A stretch of 64,000 nt of DNA from 2-01-FULL-40-13 sp964433155 (GTDB taxonomy: Bacteria > Patescibacteriota > Microgenomatia > UBA1406 > GWC2-37-13): assembly GCA_964433155.1 (NCBI GenBank), contig CAYSQE010000004.1:17179-81178 (forward strand), given 5' to 3'. This document shows positions 44,643 through 54,300 of this stretch, piece by piece. Each line of letters opens with the position of its first letter. Positions within the stretch are counted from its first letter, which is position 1. The notes beneath the pieces are model-generated. The model was not told the DNA's origin and searched no databases. It saw only the letters and a list, made by a program, of their open reading frames with translations. The position numbers were made by a program, and so were the translations under genes.

Positions 44643-44834
44643 ATGAAAACTGATATTCCAAAAAATCTTTTTACAAAATATGCGGGGAAACGAGTCGCTC
44701 TTGTGGATGGAAAAGTCGTTGCGGCAACTCATGATGCTTATATTTCATATCAAATAGCTAAAAAAAAATATCCAAAAAAACAGGTTAGTATTTTCCATGT
44801 GCCGCGTCGAGAAGATAAACATCTTCTAATATGA
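44643..44834 (+). CDS. DUF5678-like small protein
   Basis: This 63-residue protein is YAGKRVALVDGKVVAATHDAY followed by AKKKYPKKQVSIFHVPR, the pattern of DUF5678, a small protein often found beside retropepsin-like proteases. No catalytic residues are known. It overlaps the following protease gene by 4 nt (ATGA), so the two proteins are probably made in step. Confidence 0.75.
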   Translation: MKTDIPKNLFTKYAGKRVALVDGKVVAATHDAYISYQIAKKKYPKKQVSIFHVPRREDKHLLI

Positions 44835-45208
44835 TCTTCCCGTATCTCAATGATGAACCTGTTCTTTCTATTAAAATAAGGAATAAATCGGGTGACTGGA
44901 TCCCATTCCATGGATATTTAGATTCAGGCGCAGGATATAGTGTGTTTCACCTAGATGTTGCAGAAATTTTAGGAATCAAAATTTATCAGGGGAAGAAAAT
45001 TTTTCTTACTGTTGGTGACGGGGCTAAAATTGAAAGTTATATTCACAAATTACCAGTAAAATTTTCAGAAAAAGAATTTACTGCTGAAATTTCATTTTCT
45101 CCTAGTTTGGGTACTGGTACGAATATTTTAGGTATGAAGTCTTTCTTTGATAATTTTCATATTTGTTTTAACAACAAAAAACAGCAAGTAGAAGTTAATT
45201 CTTTATAA
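44831..45208 (+). CDS. Retropepsin-like aspartyl protease
   Basis: This 125-residue single-domain protein has the active-site motif LDSGAGYSVF (D-S-G, as in gag-pol-type and clan AA proteases) and a second half with NILGMKSFFDNFHICF, the usual ILG block of such proteins. Retropepsins work as homodimers, each giving one Asp. The target is unknown. It is encoded in a two-gene unit with the DUF5678 protein, an association seen in several bacteria and archaea. Confidence 0.78.
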   Translation: MIFPYLNDEPVLSIKIRNKSGDWIPFHGYLDSGAGYSVFHLDVAEILGIKIYQGKKIFLTVGDGAKIESYIHKLPVKFSEKEFTAEISFSPSLGTGTNILGMKSFFDNFHICFNNKKQQVEVNSL

Positions 45209-45212
45209 AGAT

Positions 45213-45563
45213 ATGAAATATAAAGTTGCAGGACTTCTGGAAATTCTATTAGGAATAATTGTTGGCTCGCTTTCTTTTACTTTGCTTCGAACAATGCAAA
45301 AGGCTTCAGTAATATACAAAGATTTCAATGCTGATGTAAAAGGTAATCTGGTAATGAGTTACCTATTAATAGCAATAATGTTTAGTATTGCAATTATTAA
45401 TCTATTTTTTGGAATAAAACTTTTTTCTAAGCTAAAGGAAAAATATATAAAGTTAGGAACGATCTCCTTAATAATCACTCTTCTAGGATTAGCTTTTATA
45501 TACGCTGGAACAATTTTATCCTTTGTGTATCCAATCTATAATCTGAATTCTACGTTAAAATAA
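45213..45563 (+). CDS. Small membrane protein, about three to four helices
   Basis: This 116-residue protein has helices at about residues 7-25, 46-68 and 77-105 and a short hydrophilic loop in the first half. I recognise no family. It starts 4 nt after the protease gene, so it probably belongs to that unit. Confidence 0.55.
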   Translation: MKYKVAGLLEILLGIIVGSLSFTLLRTMQKASVIYKDFNADVKGNLVMSYLLIAIMFSIAIINLFFGIKLFSKLKEKYIKLGTISLIITLLGLAFIYAGTILSFVYPIYNLNSTLK

Positions 45564-45594
45564 TTATTTCAGTTTGACTTTTGAGGAAATTTTT

Positions 45595-47334
45595 ATGACA
45601 ATAAAATACTTCAAATCCTTCTTATATAATTTCCTCATGGAATTTAAAAGTAGTAAATACCTTTTCTTTTTAATAATTATTAGCTTTTTAGTTTATTTTA
45701 ATTCCATCTTCAATGGTTTTGTGTGGGATGATGAAGAACAAATTGTCAATAATTCATTTGTTCATTCAATAGTTAATATTCCTACATTTTTTAAAAATAG
45801 TACGTTTAATCCTGCAGGGGCAGAGAAACTACCAGGACTATATTACAAACCTCTGATGACTTCTCTGTTTTCCATAATCTATTCACTATTTGGACCACAC
45901 CCTTTTTACTTTCACTCCATCCAAATAATTCTTCATATCATAAATTCAATACTTGTATTTCTCATTTTCAAACATCTATTAAAGAAAGAAAAACTTTCTC
46001 TTTTTTTATCACTCATTTTTCTTTTACATCCCATTAATTCGGAGACGGTTTTATACATATCTGCTCTTCAGGATATTTTATTTTTTTTATTTGGCTCACT
46101 AGCACTATTGATAATTACTAAAAAAACTACAATTCAATACGTTCTTATTTCTTCAACATTACTTCTTTTCTCCTTACTATCTAAAGAAACTGCAGTTTTA
46201 TTCGTAATCACTGTTTTTTTATATCTAATATTTTTCAAAAAAAATAAGCTAATATTATTTTTACTTTCTCTTATTCCCTCATTTTTAATATACTCAATAT
46301 TGCGGTTTGCGATAGCTGGTATATACTTTAAAAAACACGGATTGACTGCAATCTCTATAATGCCGCTTCTCGAACGACTAATTAATATCCCTAAAATCAT
46401 TTTTTATTACATACAGACTTTTTTCTGGCCGCAAAATCTTGCAATTAGTCAACAGTGGTTTGTGAAAAATGTTAATTTCTTTGATTTTTTTCTTCCTGTA
46501 ATATTTGATTTAATCTTTTTAACTACTCTGATTTATTTTGGCTTTAAACTTTTTCGTGAAAATAAACATATTTCTCGCTTATATCTTTTTTTCTTTCTCT
46601 GGTTTTTGATTGGTTTAGGATTTCATTTGCAGATGTTTCCTTTGGACTTTACTGTTTCTGATCGTTGGTTTTATTTCCCTCAAATTGGATTATTGGGAAT
46701 GATAGGAATTGTAGCAATACATTTTCAAAACCTACTCTCGAAAAATATTTACCTCATTATAGGTGCCATTATTCTTATGACACTTTCCGGAAGAACTCTT
46801 CTTCGTACCTTCGACTGGAGAAATGGTTATACGCTCTATAACCATGATGTTATCTATTCTAAAGATTCGTCTGATTTGGAGGAAAATTTAGGAGTAGAAC
46901 TTGTTAGAAGAGGCGAATTTGAAAAAGCAAAAAATCGTTTTGAAAAAGCGATCAAAATTTCTCCGAATTCTTGGACTCCTTATAATAATCTCGGAGCTTA
47001 TTATCAAAAGATTAACAATCTAACAAAAGCTGAAGAGTTATATCGAAAATCAATAGAAAAGGGTAACTATTATCTCGCTTATGAAAATTTAGCTTCGTTA
47101 CTTTTAAAAGAAAAAAGAAATAGCGAAGCAATTAATTTTTTGGAAGAAGCTCTCCAGATCTTTCCTTCCAATCCTAAACTTATGCTAGTAGCTACTTTGG
47201 CTTACTATCAAAGTGGTAACTCTGAAAAAGCATTAGACTTAGCAAGAAATCTCTATCGAATAGCCCCTATCATAGAAAATAAGCGTTTAATTAATTTAAT
47301 CCAGAATCATCAACAAATTAATCTTAAATTTTAA
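45595..47334 (+). CDS. TMTC-like GT-C membrane protein with C-terminal TPR repeats
   Basis: ATG 45595 gives 579 aa; a TTG 21 nt earlier is in frame but less likely. The N-terminal part is a GT-C-type multi-pass domain with WDDEEQIVNN (D45-D46), LPGLYYKPLMTSLFS, and later LLHPINSETVLYISALQDIL. From about residue 430 there are three or four TPR units (LGVELVRRGEFEKAKNRFEKAIKISPNS, then LGAYYQKINNLTKAEELYRKSIEKG). This is the architecture of the TMTC O-mannosyltransferases of animals and of many bacterial relatives. It lies 15 kb from the main GT-C island. Confidence 0.75.
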   Translation: MTIKYFKSFLYNFLMEFKSSKYLFFLIIISFLVYFNSIFNGFVWDDEEQIVNNSFVHSIVNIPTFFKNSTFNPAGAEKLPGLYYKPLMTSLFSIIYSLFGPHPFYFHSIQIILHIINSILVFLIFKHLLKKEKLSLFLSLIFLLHPINSETVLYISALQDILFFLFGSLALLIITKKTTIQYVLISSTLLLFSLLSKETAVLFVITVFLYLIFFKKNKLILFLLSLIPSFLIYSILRFAIAGIYFKKHGLTAISIMPLLERLINIPKIIFYYIQTFFWPQNLAISQQWFVKNVNFFDFFLPVIFDLIFLTTLIYFGFKLFRENKHISRLYLFFFLWFLIGLGFHLQMFPLDFTVSDRWFYFPQIGLLGMIGIVAIHFQNLLSKNIYLIIGAIILMTLSGRTLLRTFDWRNGYTLYNHDVIYSKDSSDLEENLGVELVRRGEFEKAKNRFEKAIKISPNSWTPYNNLGAYYQKINNLTKAEELYRKSIEKGNYYLAYENLASLLLKEKRNSEAINFLEEALQIFPSNPKLMLVATLAYYQSGNSEKALDLARNLYRIAPIIENKRLINLIQNHQQINLKF

Positions 47335-47518
47335 GAATAAGAAATTTTCTCACCCGTATTATATATATTTGATTGATAACCTTCGGCTTGATTATTGAAT
47401 TTTCATATGTTACTGTTTAGATAGTAGGATAAGACAACAAATTAGATAATATATGATCATCAGATTGGTATCAGTGACACAAATTAATAGTTATGATTCA
47501 TTTAATTGCAAATAAATA
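47335..47518 (+). other. Intergenic region (184 bp) upstream of the DUF948/YtxH pair
   Basis: There is no ORF or RNA gene that I can support. It is A/T-rich. A TATGAT hexamer at 47492-47497, 21 nt before ATG 47519, is a weak -10 candidate without a good -35. There is also a small CC-TTC-GG fold near 47383. Confidence 0.4.
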
Positions 47519-47791
47519 ATGGATAGTACACAACTTCTTCTAACTGTGGTTCTTACGATAACAACTATTCTTTTAATTGTAGTTGGGATTCAGCTTGTCT
47601 TTGTTCTAAAAGAGATTAGAAAAACGCTGCAGAAAGTAAATACCATCATTGAAAATTTTGAAAGAGTTGGAGGGTCTTTAGAACATGGATTTACTGAACT
47701 AACTGGATTTTTTGCAGGAGTAAAAACGCTATTTAAAGTCATAGATATTCTCCACTCCAAAAAAAATGCAAAAACAAAATCAAGCGCTTGA
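47519..47791 (+). CDS. DUF948-like membrane-anchored protein
   Basis: This 90-residue protein has one N-terminal helix (about 7-29), then a coiled amphipathic segment KEIRKTLQKVNTIIENFERVGGSL, as in the DUF948 family (PF06103) of Gram-positive bacteria, where such genes commonly sit beside ytxH. The next gene here is YtxH-like and overlaps by 26 nt. The function of the pair is not known, and stress-related roles have been suggested elsewhere. Confidence 0.65.
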   Translation: MDSTQLLLTVVLTITTILLIVVGIQLVFVLKEIRKTLQKVNTIIENFERVGGSLEHGFTELTGFFAGVKTLFKVIDILHSKKNAKTKSSA

Positions 47792-48065
47792 CAAAACTGA
47801 TCATAAAATATCAAATCTCTGGCTAGGTTTTGCATTTGGTGCGATTACAACATCAGTCGTTGCCTTTCTTTTGGGAACAAAAAAAGGTAGAGAAATTTTG
47901 AAAAAACTTCTAGAGTTAACAGAAAATTTAGAGGAAAATATCCTTATCGTAGCTGAAGAGATTGAAGAAACACTTATTGATAAAGCAGAAAAACTCAAAA
48001 CCTCAGCAAAAGAAAAACCTGCACTAGGTAACATTCTTGACAAGATGAAAATTAAGATCGCTTGA
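47766..48065 (+). CDS. YtxH-like membrane-anchored protein
   Basis: This 99-residue protein has LWLGFAFGAITTSVVAFLLGTKKGREILKKL, with the helix followed by a glycine/lysine turn typical of the YtxH domain (PF12732), then an acidic helical tail. It overlaps the DUF948-like gene by 26 nt and ends just before the rpoB promoter (48062). The TTGACT -35 hexamer covers its last bases. Confidence 0.72.
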   Translation: MQKQNQALDKTDHKISNLWLGFAFGAITTSVVAFLLGTKKGREILKKLLELTENLEENILIVAEEIEETLIDKAEKLKTSAKEKPALGNILDKMKIKIA

Positions 48066-48090
48066 CTTTTTTACTTTTCTCGTGTATAGT
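48062..48090 (+). promoter_or_regulatory. rpoB operon promoter
   Basis: TTGACT (48062-48067), a 17-bp spacer, then TATAGT (48085-48090). The start would be near 48097. A leader of about 70 nt carries a terminator-like hairpin. A second, extended -10 (TG-T-TATAAA, 48136-48144) lies after the hairpin and could give a short, hairpin-free transcript. Confidence 0.65.
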
Positions 48091-48109
48091 TTAGTATCTT
48101 TTTTCGATC

Positions 48110-48133
48110 CCCTTTTATAAGAAGGGTTTTTTT
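48110..48133 (+). terminator. Attenuator-like hairpin in the rpoB leader
   Basis: CCCTT (48110-48114) can pair with AAGGG (48122-48126) around a 7-nt loop, and a run of seven T follows (48127-48133). The stem is short, but it has the order of an intrinsic terminator and sits between the promoter and rpoB. It could act as attenuator, or end transcription coming from the ytxH side. Confidence 0.5.
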
Positions 48134-48165
48134 ATTGTTATAAAAATATTATATCTTTGCCCCAG

Positions 48166-51100
48166 ATGGTTAGTTTGAACTCATCTATTTCTTCCTCCCG
48201 AAAAAAAATACTACTTGGTAAACAAGACAAAGAGCTTGAAGATTTCGACCTCATTGAAATTCAAAAACAATCATGGGAAAAATTTATTACTGTTGACCTA
48301 AAAGAAATTCTCAACGAATTTTTTCCTATTGAAGATTATACAGGAAAAAAATTTACGTTATATTTTGAGGATGTTTTTTTTGGCGAGCCGCGTTATCCTT
48401 TGGAGCTTTGTCTAGAAAAAAAATTAACCTTCGATACTCCAGTTTACTTAAAGTTAAGACTCATCAATAAAAAGACAGGTTCTGAACGTTCTCAAGAAGT
48501 ATATTTTTTTAATCTTCCCAAAATGACCAGCCGCGGAACATTCATCATCAACGGAATCGAAAGAGCCATAATAAATCAAATCGTTCGATCACCTGGCATT
48601 TACTTCACTGCTGAGTTTGATAATAACACTGGCCTGACACTTTATAATACGGAAATCCGACCCTATATTGGAGCATGGCTTGATATAACAATCAACAAAA
48701 ATAATTTAATTGAAATGAAGGTAAATAAAAAGAGAAAATTTTTGGCTACGGTATTTATAAAAACATTTGAAGATGAAAATGGCTCTCAAATTATGTCATA
48801 CTTTCAAGATCTCGATAAGGAACTTGTTGATAAATACATTGCCTTAACATTAAGAAAAGACCAGACAAAAGATAAAAACGGTGCTATTTTAGAGATTTAT
48901 CGAAAAGTAAGACCAGGGGAACCTTTAATTTTGGATAATGCTTATGAAACTCTACAAAATCTCTTTTTCAATCATCGAAGATATTCTTTAGCAAATGTTG
49001 GTAGATATAAACTCAATAAAAAACTTCATCTGAATCTAGAGATCAAAAAAGAAAATCATTTATTAACTAAAGAAGACATTATTGAAACCATTAAGTATTT
49101 AGTGAATCTTACAAGTGGAAAGGGAAAATTTGACGACATTGATCATCTAGGAAACAGAAGATTACGAACAGTTGGTGAACTTATAAGCATGTATGGAATA
49201 CGTGTCGGTATGGTAAGGGTTGAAAGGGAGATCAAAGAACGAATGAGTTTGGTTACTAGCGAATCTAATGTTAATGCATCTCAAATCGTTAATTCAAAAC
49301 CGCTCATAGTTGCTATCAATTCTTTTTATAGAACAAGTCAACTTTCAACTATTGTTGACCAAACTAATCCTTTATCTGAACTAGATAACTTAAGGAGAAT
49401 AACGGTGGGCGGACCTGGAGGTATAGAAAAAGAAAGAGCTTCTTTTTCAATCCGTGATATTTCCTCTTCTCAATATGGCAGAATTTGTCCTATTCGTTCA
49501 CCTGAGGGCCCCAATATTGGGGTTGTTACCTATATGGCATTATATGCCAGAATAAACAAGTATGGTTTTCTTGAAACCCCTTATGGCAAACTCATAAAAG
49601 AAAAACATAGTAATAGGATAAAAGTAAAATTATCTGATGAACTTGTTTATCTCCAAGCAGACGATGAAGAACAATATTGTATTACTTCAAACAACATCCA
49701 TGTTGATAAAAATAATTATATTATTGATGAACATGTTGTTTGTAGATACAAAGGTGAGATTGTTGAAATGCCTGCTGAAAAATTAGATTTCATTGATCTT
49801 TCTCCTCGACAAGTAGTTGGAGCTTCAGCAGCCCTTATACCTTTTCTTCAAAATGATGATGCAAGCCGAGCTCTAATGGGAACACATATGCAATGTCAAG
49901 CGGTTCCCCTTGTTAAGCCTCACGCCCCAATAGTAGGAACAGGGTTAGAAAAAAAAATAAGCTCTGCACTTAATCGTACTATTTTTGCTGAAGAAGATGG
50001 AACTATAGACTTTGTCGATGCGCAAAAAATCGTCATGAAGGGAAAGAGTGACAAAGAATATATTTATAAATTAGATAGATTTGCAAGAACCAATAAAGAT
50101 GTTGTTTTTGATCAAAAACCAATGGTTGAACCAAGACAAAAAATTAAAAAAGGTCAAGTTATTATTGATGGACCATCTACCGATAATGGTGAACTTGCTT
50201 TAGGACAAAATTTGGTTGTAGCTTATACATCACTTAACGGATTAGGTTATGAAGATGGTTTTGTAATCTCTGAAAGACTGGTGAAAAAAGATATTTTAAC
50301 ATCCATAACTTCAGAAGAATTTATTGCTGATCTTGTAGATACTAAATTAGGTCCCGAAGAATTGACACGAGATATTCCAAATGTTAGAGAAGAAGTTCTG
50401 CAGAACTTGGATAGAGAAGGACTTGTTGTGGTTGGAACAGATATGCAAAGCGGTGACATCCTCGTTGGAAAAGTGGCACCCAAAGGAGAAAAAGAGCTTA
50501 CAGCTGAAGAAAGACTTTTAAGAGCTATATTCGGTGAAAAAGCCAAGGATGTAAAAGATACTTCACTTCGCATGCCATACGGCAAAAGAGGAACAATTGT
50601 CAACCTAGAAATAATAGATTCAAAAAAAGATCCAAATGAGTTGGAGCCAAGCGTTTTAAAAAGAATCATTGTAACAACTGCCCAATTAAGAAAAATTTCA
50701 ATCGGGGATAAACTCGCTGGTCGCCACGGAAATAAAGGAGTGATTTCAAAAATTCTTCCCGAGTGGGACATGCCCTATTTGGAAGATGGGACTCCTGTCG
50801 ATGTAATATTGTCTCCATTATCTATTTTATCACGCATGAATCTTGGTCAGTTATTTGAAACACTTTTAGGGCTTATTGCACAACACAAAAAAACATCCAT
50901 CTCTATTCCAGTTTTTGAAAAAATAAAGGAAGAGTTTATCACGTCTGAATTAAAAAAACTGGGGCTTCCTGTCGACGGAAAAGTAAACCTTTATGATGGT
51001 TACACTGGCCAACCTTATGAGAAAAAAGTATTTGTTGGAACTGGATATATTATGAAACTCATCCATATGGTTGAAGATAAATTTCATGCTAGATCTGTTG

Positions 51101-51381
51101 GCCCTTATTCATTAGTCACCCAACAACCACTTGGTGGAAAATCACAGATGGGTGGACAACGATTTGGCGAAATGGAAGTTTGGGCACTTGAGACCCACAG
51201 AGTACCTTATACCCTACAAGAAATGCTTACTATTAAAAGCGACGACGTAAGAGGCAGAACCAAAGCATTCGAATCAATAATAAAAAAAATTGACATTCCT
51301 CAATCGAGTGTTCCCGAATCTTTCCACGTATTAATGAAGGAGCTAAACGCGCTTGGATTAGGAATTGATTATATTAAATAA
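48166..51381 (+). CDS. rpoB: RNA polymerase beta subunit
   Basis: ATG 48166 gives 1071 aa; a TTG at 48157 is in frame and would add three residues. The family blocks are visible: SRGTFIINGIERAIINQIVRSPG, SSQYGRICPIRSPEGPNIG (rifampicin region), GTHMQCQAVPL, KLAGRHGNKGVIS, and QQPLGGKSQMGGQRFGEMEVWALE near the C-terminus. It forms the catalytic core with beta-prime. It is about 100-270 residues shorter than beta of B. subtilis or E. coli, consistent with few lineage inserts. Only 1 nt separates it from rpoC. rplK-rplA-rplJ-rplL are not upstream here. Confidence 0.97.
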   Translation: MVSLNSSISSSRKKILLGKQDKELEDFDLIEIQKQSWEKFITVDLKEILNEFFPIEDYTGKKFTLYFEDVFFGEPRYPLELCLEKKLTFDTPVYLKLRLINKKTGSERSQEVYFFNLPKMTSRGTFIINGIERAIINQIVRSPGIYFTAEFDNNTGLTLYNTEIRPYIGAWLDITINKNNLIEMKVNKKRKFLATVFIKTFEDENGSQIMSYFQDLDKELVDKYIALTLRKDQTKDKNGAILEIYRKVRPGEPLILDNAYETLQNLFFNHRRYSLANVGRYKLNKKLHLNLEIKKENHLLTKEDIIETIKYLVNLTSGKGKFDDIDHLGNRRLRTVGELISMYGIRVGMVRVEREIKERMSLVTSESNVNASQIVNSKPLIVAINSFYRTSQLSTIVDQTNPLSELDNLRRITVGGPGGIEKERASFSIRDISSSQYGRICPIRSPEGPNIGVVTYMALYARINKYGFLETPYGKLIKEKHSNRIKVKLSDELVYLQADDEEQYCITSNNIHVDKNNYIIDEHVVCRYKGEIVEMPAEKLDFIDLSPRQVVGASAALIPFLQNDDASRALMGTHMQCQAVPLVKPHAPIVGTGLEKKISSALNRTIFAEEDGTIDFVDAQKIVMKGKSDKEYIYKLDRFARTNKDVVFDQKPMVEPRQKIKKGQVIIDGPSTDNGELALGQNLVVAYTSLNGLGYEDGFVISERLVKKDILTSITSEEFIADLVDTKLGPEELTRDIPNVREEVLQNLDREGLVVVGTDMQSGDILVGKVAPKGEKELTAEERLLRAIFGEKAKDVKDTSLRMPYGKRGTIVNLEIIDSKKDPNELEPSVLKRIIVTTAQLRKISIGDKLAGRHGNKGVISKILPEWDMPYLEDGTPVDVILSPLSILSRMNLGQLFETLLGLIAQHKKTSISIPVFEKIKEEFITSELKKLGLPVDGKVNLYDGYTGQPYEKKVFVGTGYIMKLIHMVEDKFHARSVGPYSLVTQQPLGGKSQMGGQRFGEMEVWALETHRVPYTLQEMLTIKSDDVRGRTKAFESIIKKIDIPQSSVPESFHVLMKELNALGLGIDYIK

Positions 51382-51382
51382 C

Positions 51383-54300
51383 ATGGATAATCAACACCTT
51401 TTAGATTTTTCTGGTTTGCGGATTAGTCTTGCTTCACCGGAGGCAATATTAAGCTGGTCACATGGTGAGGTGACAAAACCTGAGACAATTAACTATCGAA
51501 CTTTTCGTGCAGAAAAAGACGGTCTGTTTGACGAACGGATATTTGGACCAACTAAAGACTATGAATGTTATTGTGGCAAATACAAAAGAATACGCTATAA
51601 GGGTATCGTCTGCGACCGATGCGGTGTAGAAATAACAACTTCTGCCGTTCGACGAGAACGAACTGGTCACATCAAGCTTGCCTCACCCATCGCTCACATT
51701 TGGTATTTCAAAGGTCCTTCTTCTGTCTTAAGCACTATTCTTGATATTCCTCCTCAATCCCTAGAGCGTATTATTTACTATGCTCTTTATCTCATCCAAA
51801 AAGTAGACAAAGAAAAACAGAAAAATTCACTAAAGCTCGTGGAAGACGAAAAAAATAAGGAACTTGAAACTGCAGAAAAACTATATGACGCTGAAAAAGA
51901 AAAAGTTGAACAAGATTTTCATAAACAAAAAGAGGCGTTAATAAAAAAAATTCCACAGAAAGAACAAAGAGAGATCGCTGAGCAAGAAATCGAGTTTAAA
52001 CTGCGGGAACGACTAAAATTACTCTCAGACAAATTTATTGAGCAAAAAAGTCAAAAAGTATCTTTTTTTGATCGATTGATCAAAGTTGTAAAATTAGCAA
52101 AACCAACCGACACTTTAGAAGAAGATGATTTTCTCTATCTTAAAGATAAGGAAGCAGATAGTTTCCTCCAGGTAGGAATGGGTTCGGAAATAATATATGA
52201 AATTTTATCTAATTTCGATGTAGCTAAAAATTATGCTGAGGCCTTGAAAGAATTAAACGAAGTTAAAGGCGAAAGGAGAAATAAATTACTTAAGAAAGTG
52301 AGACTTCTAGAATCTTTTCTTAAAGCTGAAATTTCTCCTAAGTGGATGGTATTAACTGTCCTGCCTGTCATTCCTCCTGATCTTCGCCCGGTCGTACAAT
52401 TACCAGGTGGGAAATTTGCCACATCTGATCTCAACGACTTTTATAGAAGAGTCATCAATAGAAATAATCGCCTAAAACAACTTATTGATTTGGGAGCGCC
52501 AGAAATTATACTCCGCAACGAGAAAAGAATGCTCCAAGAGGCAGTTGATTCTTTAATTGATCTTCAAAAGTCGCGCGGTAGAACAAGAACACAAGGTGCG
52601 GCATCAAAAATTCAAAAATCATTATCTGACATTCTGCGAGGTAAACAAGGACGCTTTAGGCAAAACCTCTTAGGAAAGCGTGTTGACTACTCTGGTAGAT
52701 CAACAATAATAGTAGGACCAGAACTCAAGCTTTACCAATGCGGTTTACCAAAAGAAATGGCCTTAGAACTTTTCAAGCCGTTTCTCCTGCATGAAATTAT
52801 AGTTCGAGGATTAGCTCCAAATATAAAAAGTGCTAAAAATTTTTTGGAAAAAAAAGAGCCTATTGTTTATGACATTCTTGAAGAAATTTCAAAAGATCAC
52901 CCTGTTCTCCTTAATCGTGCCCCAACACTCCACAAATTATCAATTTTAGGCTTCTATCCGGTTTTAACAGATTCATATGCAATCAAACTGCATCCAACCG
53001 TATGCTCAGGTTACAATGCTGACTTCGACGGAGATGCAATGGGAGTTTTTCTTCCTCTTTCCAAAAATGCTATAGAAGAGGTTAAAAATAGAATGCTCCC
53101 TTATCATAATCTTTTAAAACCCGCAGATGGTACTCCTATCGTCCTTCCAAATAAAGAAATGGCTTTAGGATGTTATTACATTACCATGTTCGATTCTTCA
53201 TATCAAAACACTAAAGACGAAGAGCTTAAATTTTTCTCAAATAGCAATGAGGCAATGACAGCCTATTACTTTGGAGAAATCGCACTTCGACAACCTATAC
53301 TTGTAAAAATTGCTGGACAATTTATACGAACTTCTGTGGGTCGCGTAATATTTAATCAAGCTCTTCCTAAGGAACTGCGTTTTGTAAACCAAGCGACAAA
53401 AGCATCAACATTAAAACAGATAGTTATGCAGGCGATGAAAATTCTCGATAATCAACAGGTGGGAAATCTTATTGATCATCTAAAAGAACTTGGGTTTTGG
53501 GGAGCAACCATAGCTGGAGGACTCTCCTTTTCTATTTTTGACTGCCTTATTATCAAAGAAAAAGACCAAATTTTAACTCAAGTTGAGAAAGAAGTTGAAA
53601 GGGTTGAAAAAAACTATCGTCAGGGACTGCTTACTCTTGATGAAAAAAAAAGGTATACCAATAAACTTTGGATTGAGACTACAGAAAAATTGGCGGACAT
53701 GACATGGGCTGAACTTGACGAGGAAAATCCTGTCAAGATAGCCATTAAATCAGAAGGACCTCGCGCTTCCCGTGAACAATTAAAACAACTATCTGCAATC
53801 AAAGGCCTTGTCGTTGATCCCTTGGGTAAGATAATTGAAGTACCAACGAAATCTAACTACCGAGAAGGGCTATCTATTTTTGAGTATGTTATCTCTGCTC
53901 GTGGCGCTCGAAAAGGTCTAACCGACTCTGCTCTTAAGACAGCTGACGCTGGTTATCTCACTCGACGCTTAGTTGACGTTGCGCATGACATGATTGTAAA
54001 AGAAGAAGATTGCCATAAGACAGATGGTCATCAAATAAGTGTTGCAGATACACGGGGCGAAAAATTTAAAGATAGAATTAGGGGTCGATTTCTTGCAAAG
54101 GATATTTATTCGGAGAATAAACAAATCTTGGTAAAAGCGGACGAACTTCTTGATGAAGAAAAACTCAAACTCATAGAAAAGAAGTTAATTAAAAAAGTAA
54201 CTATTAGATCTCCACTCTATTGTCAATCCAAATATGGAGTCTGCCAAAAGTGTTATGGCATTGATCTTGCGACACAAAAACTTGCAGAGATTGGAACGCC

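Noticed and set aside
50247..50771. A leftward 174-aa open frame inside rpoB
   Set aside because: Antisense to the highly conserved beta core; its composition reflects the complement of rpoB codons.
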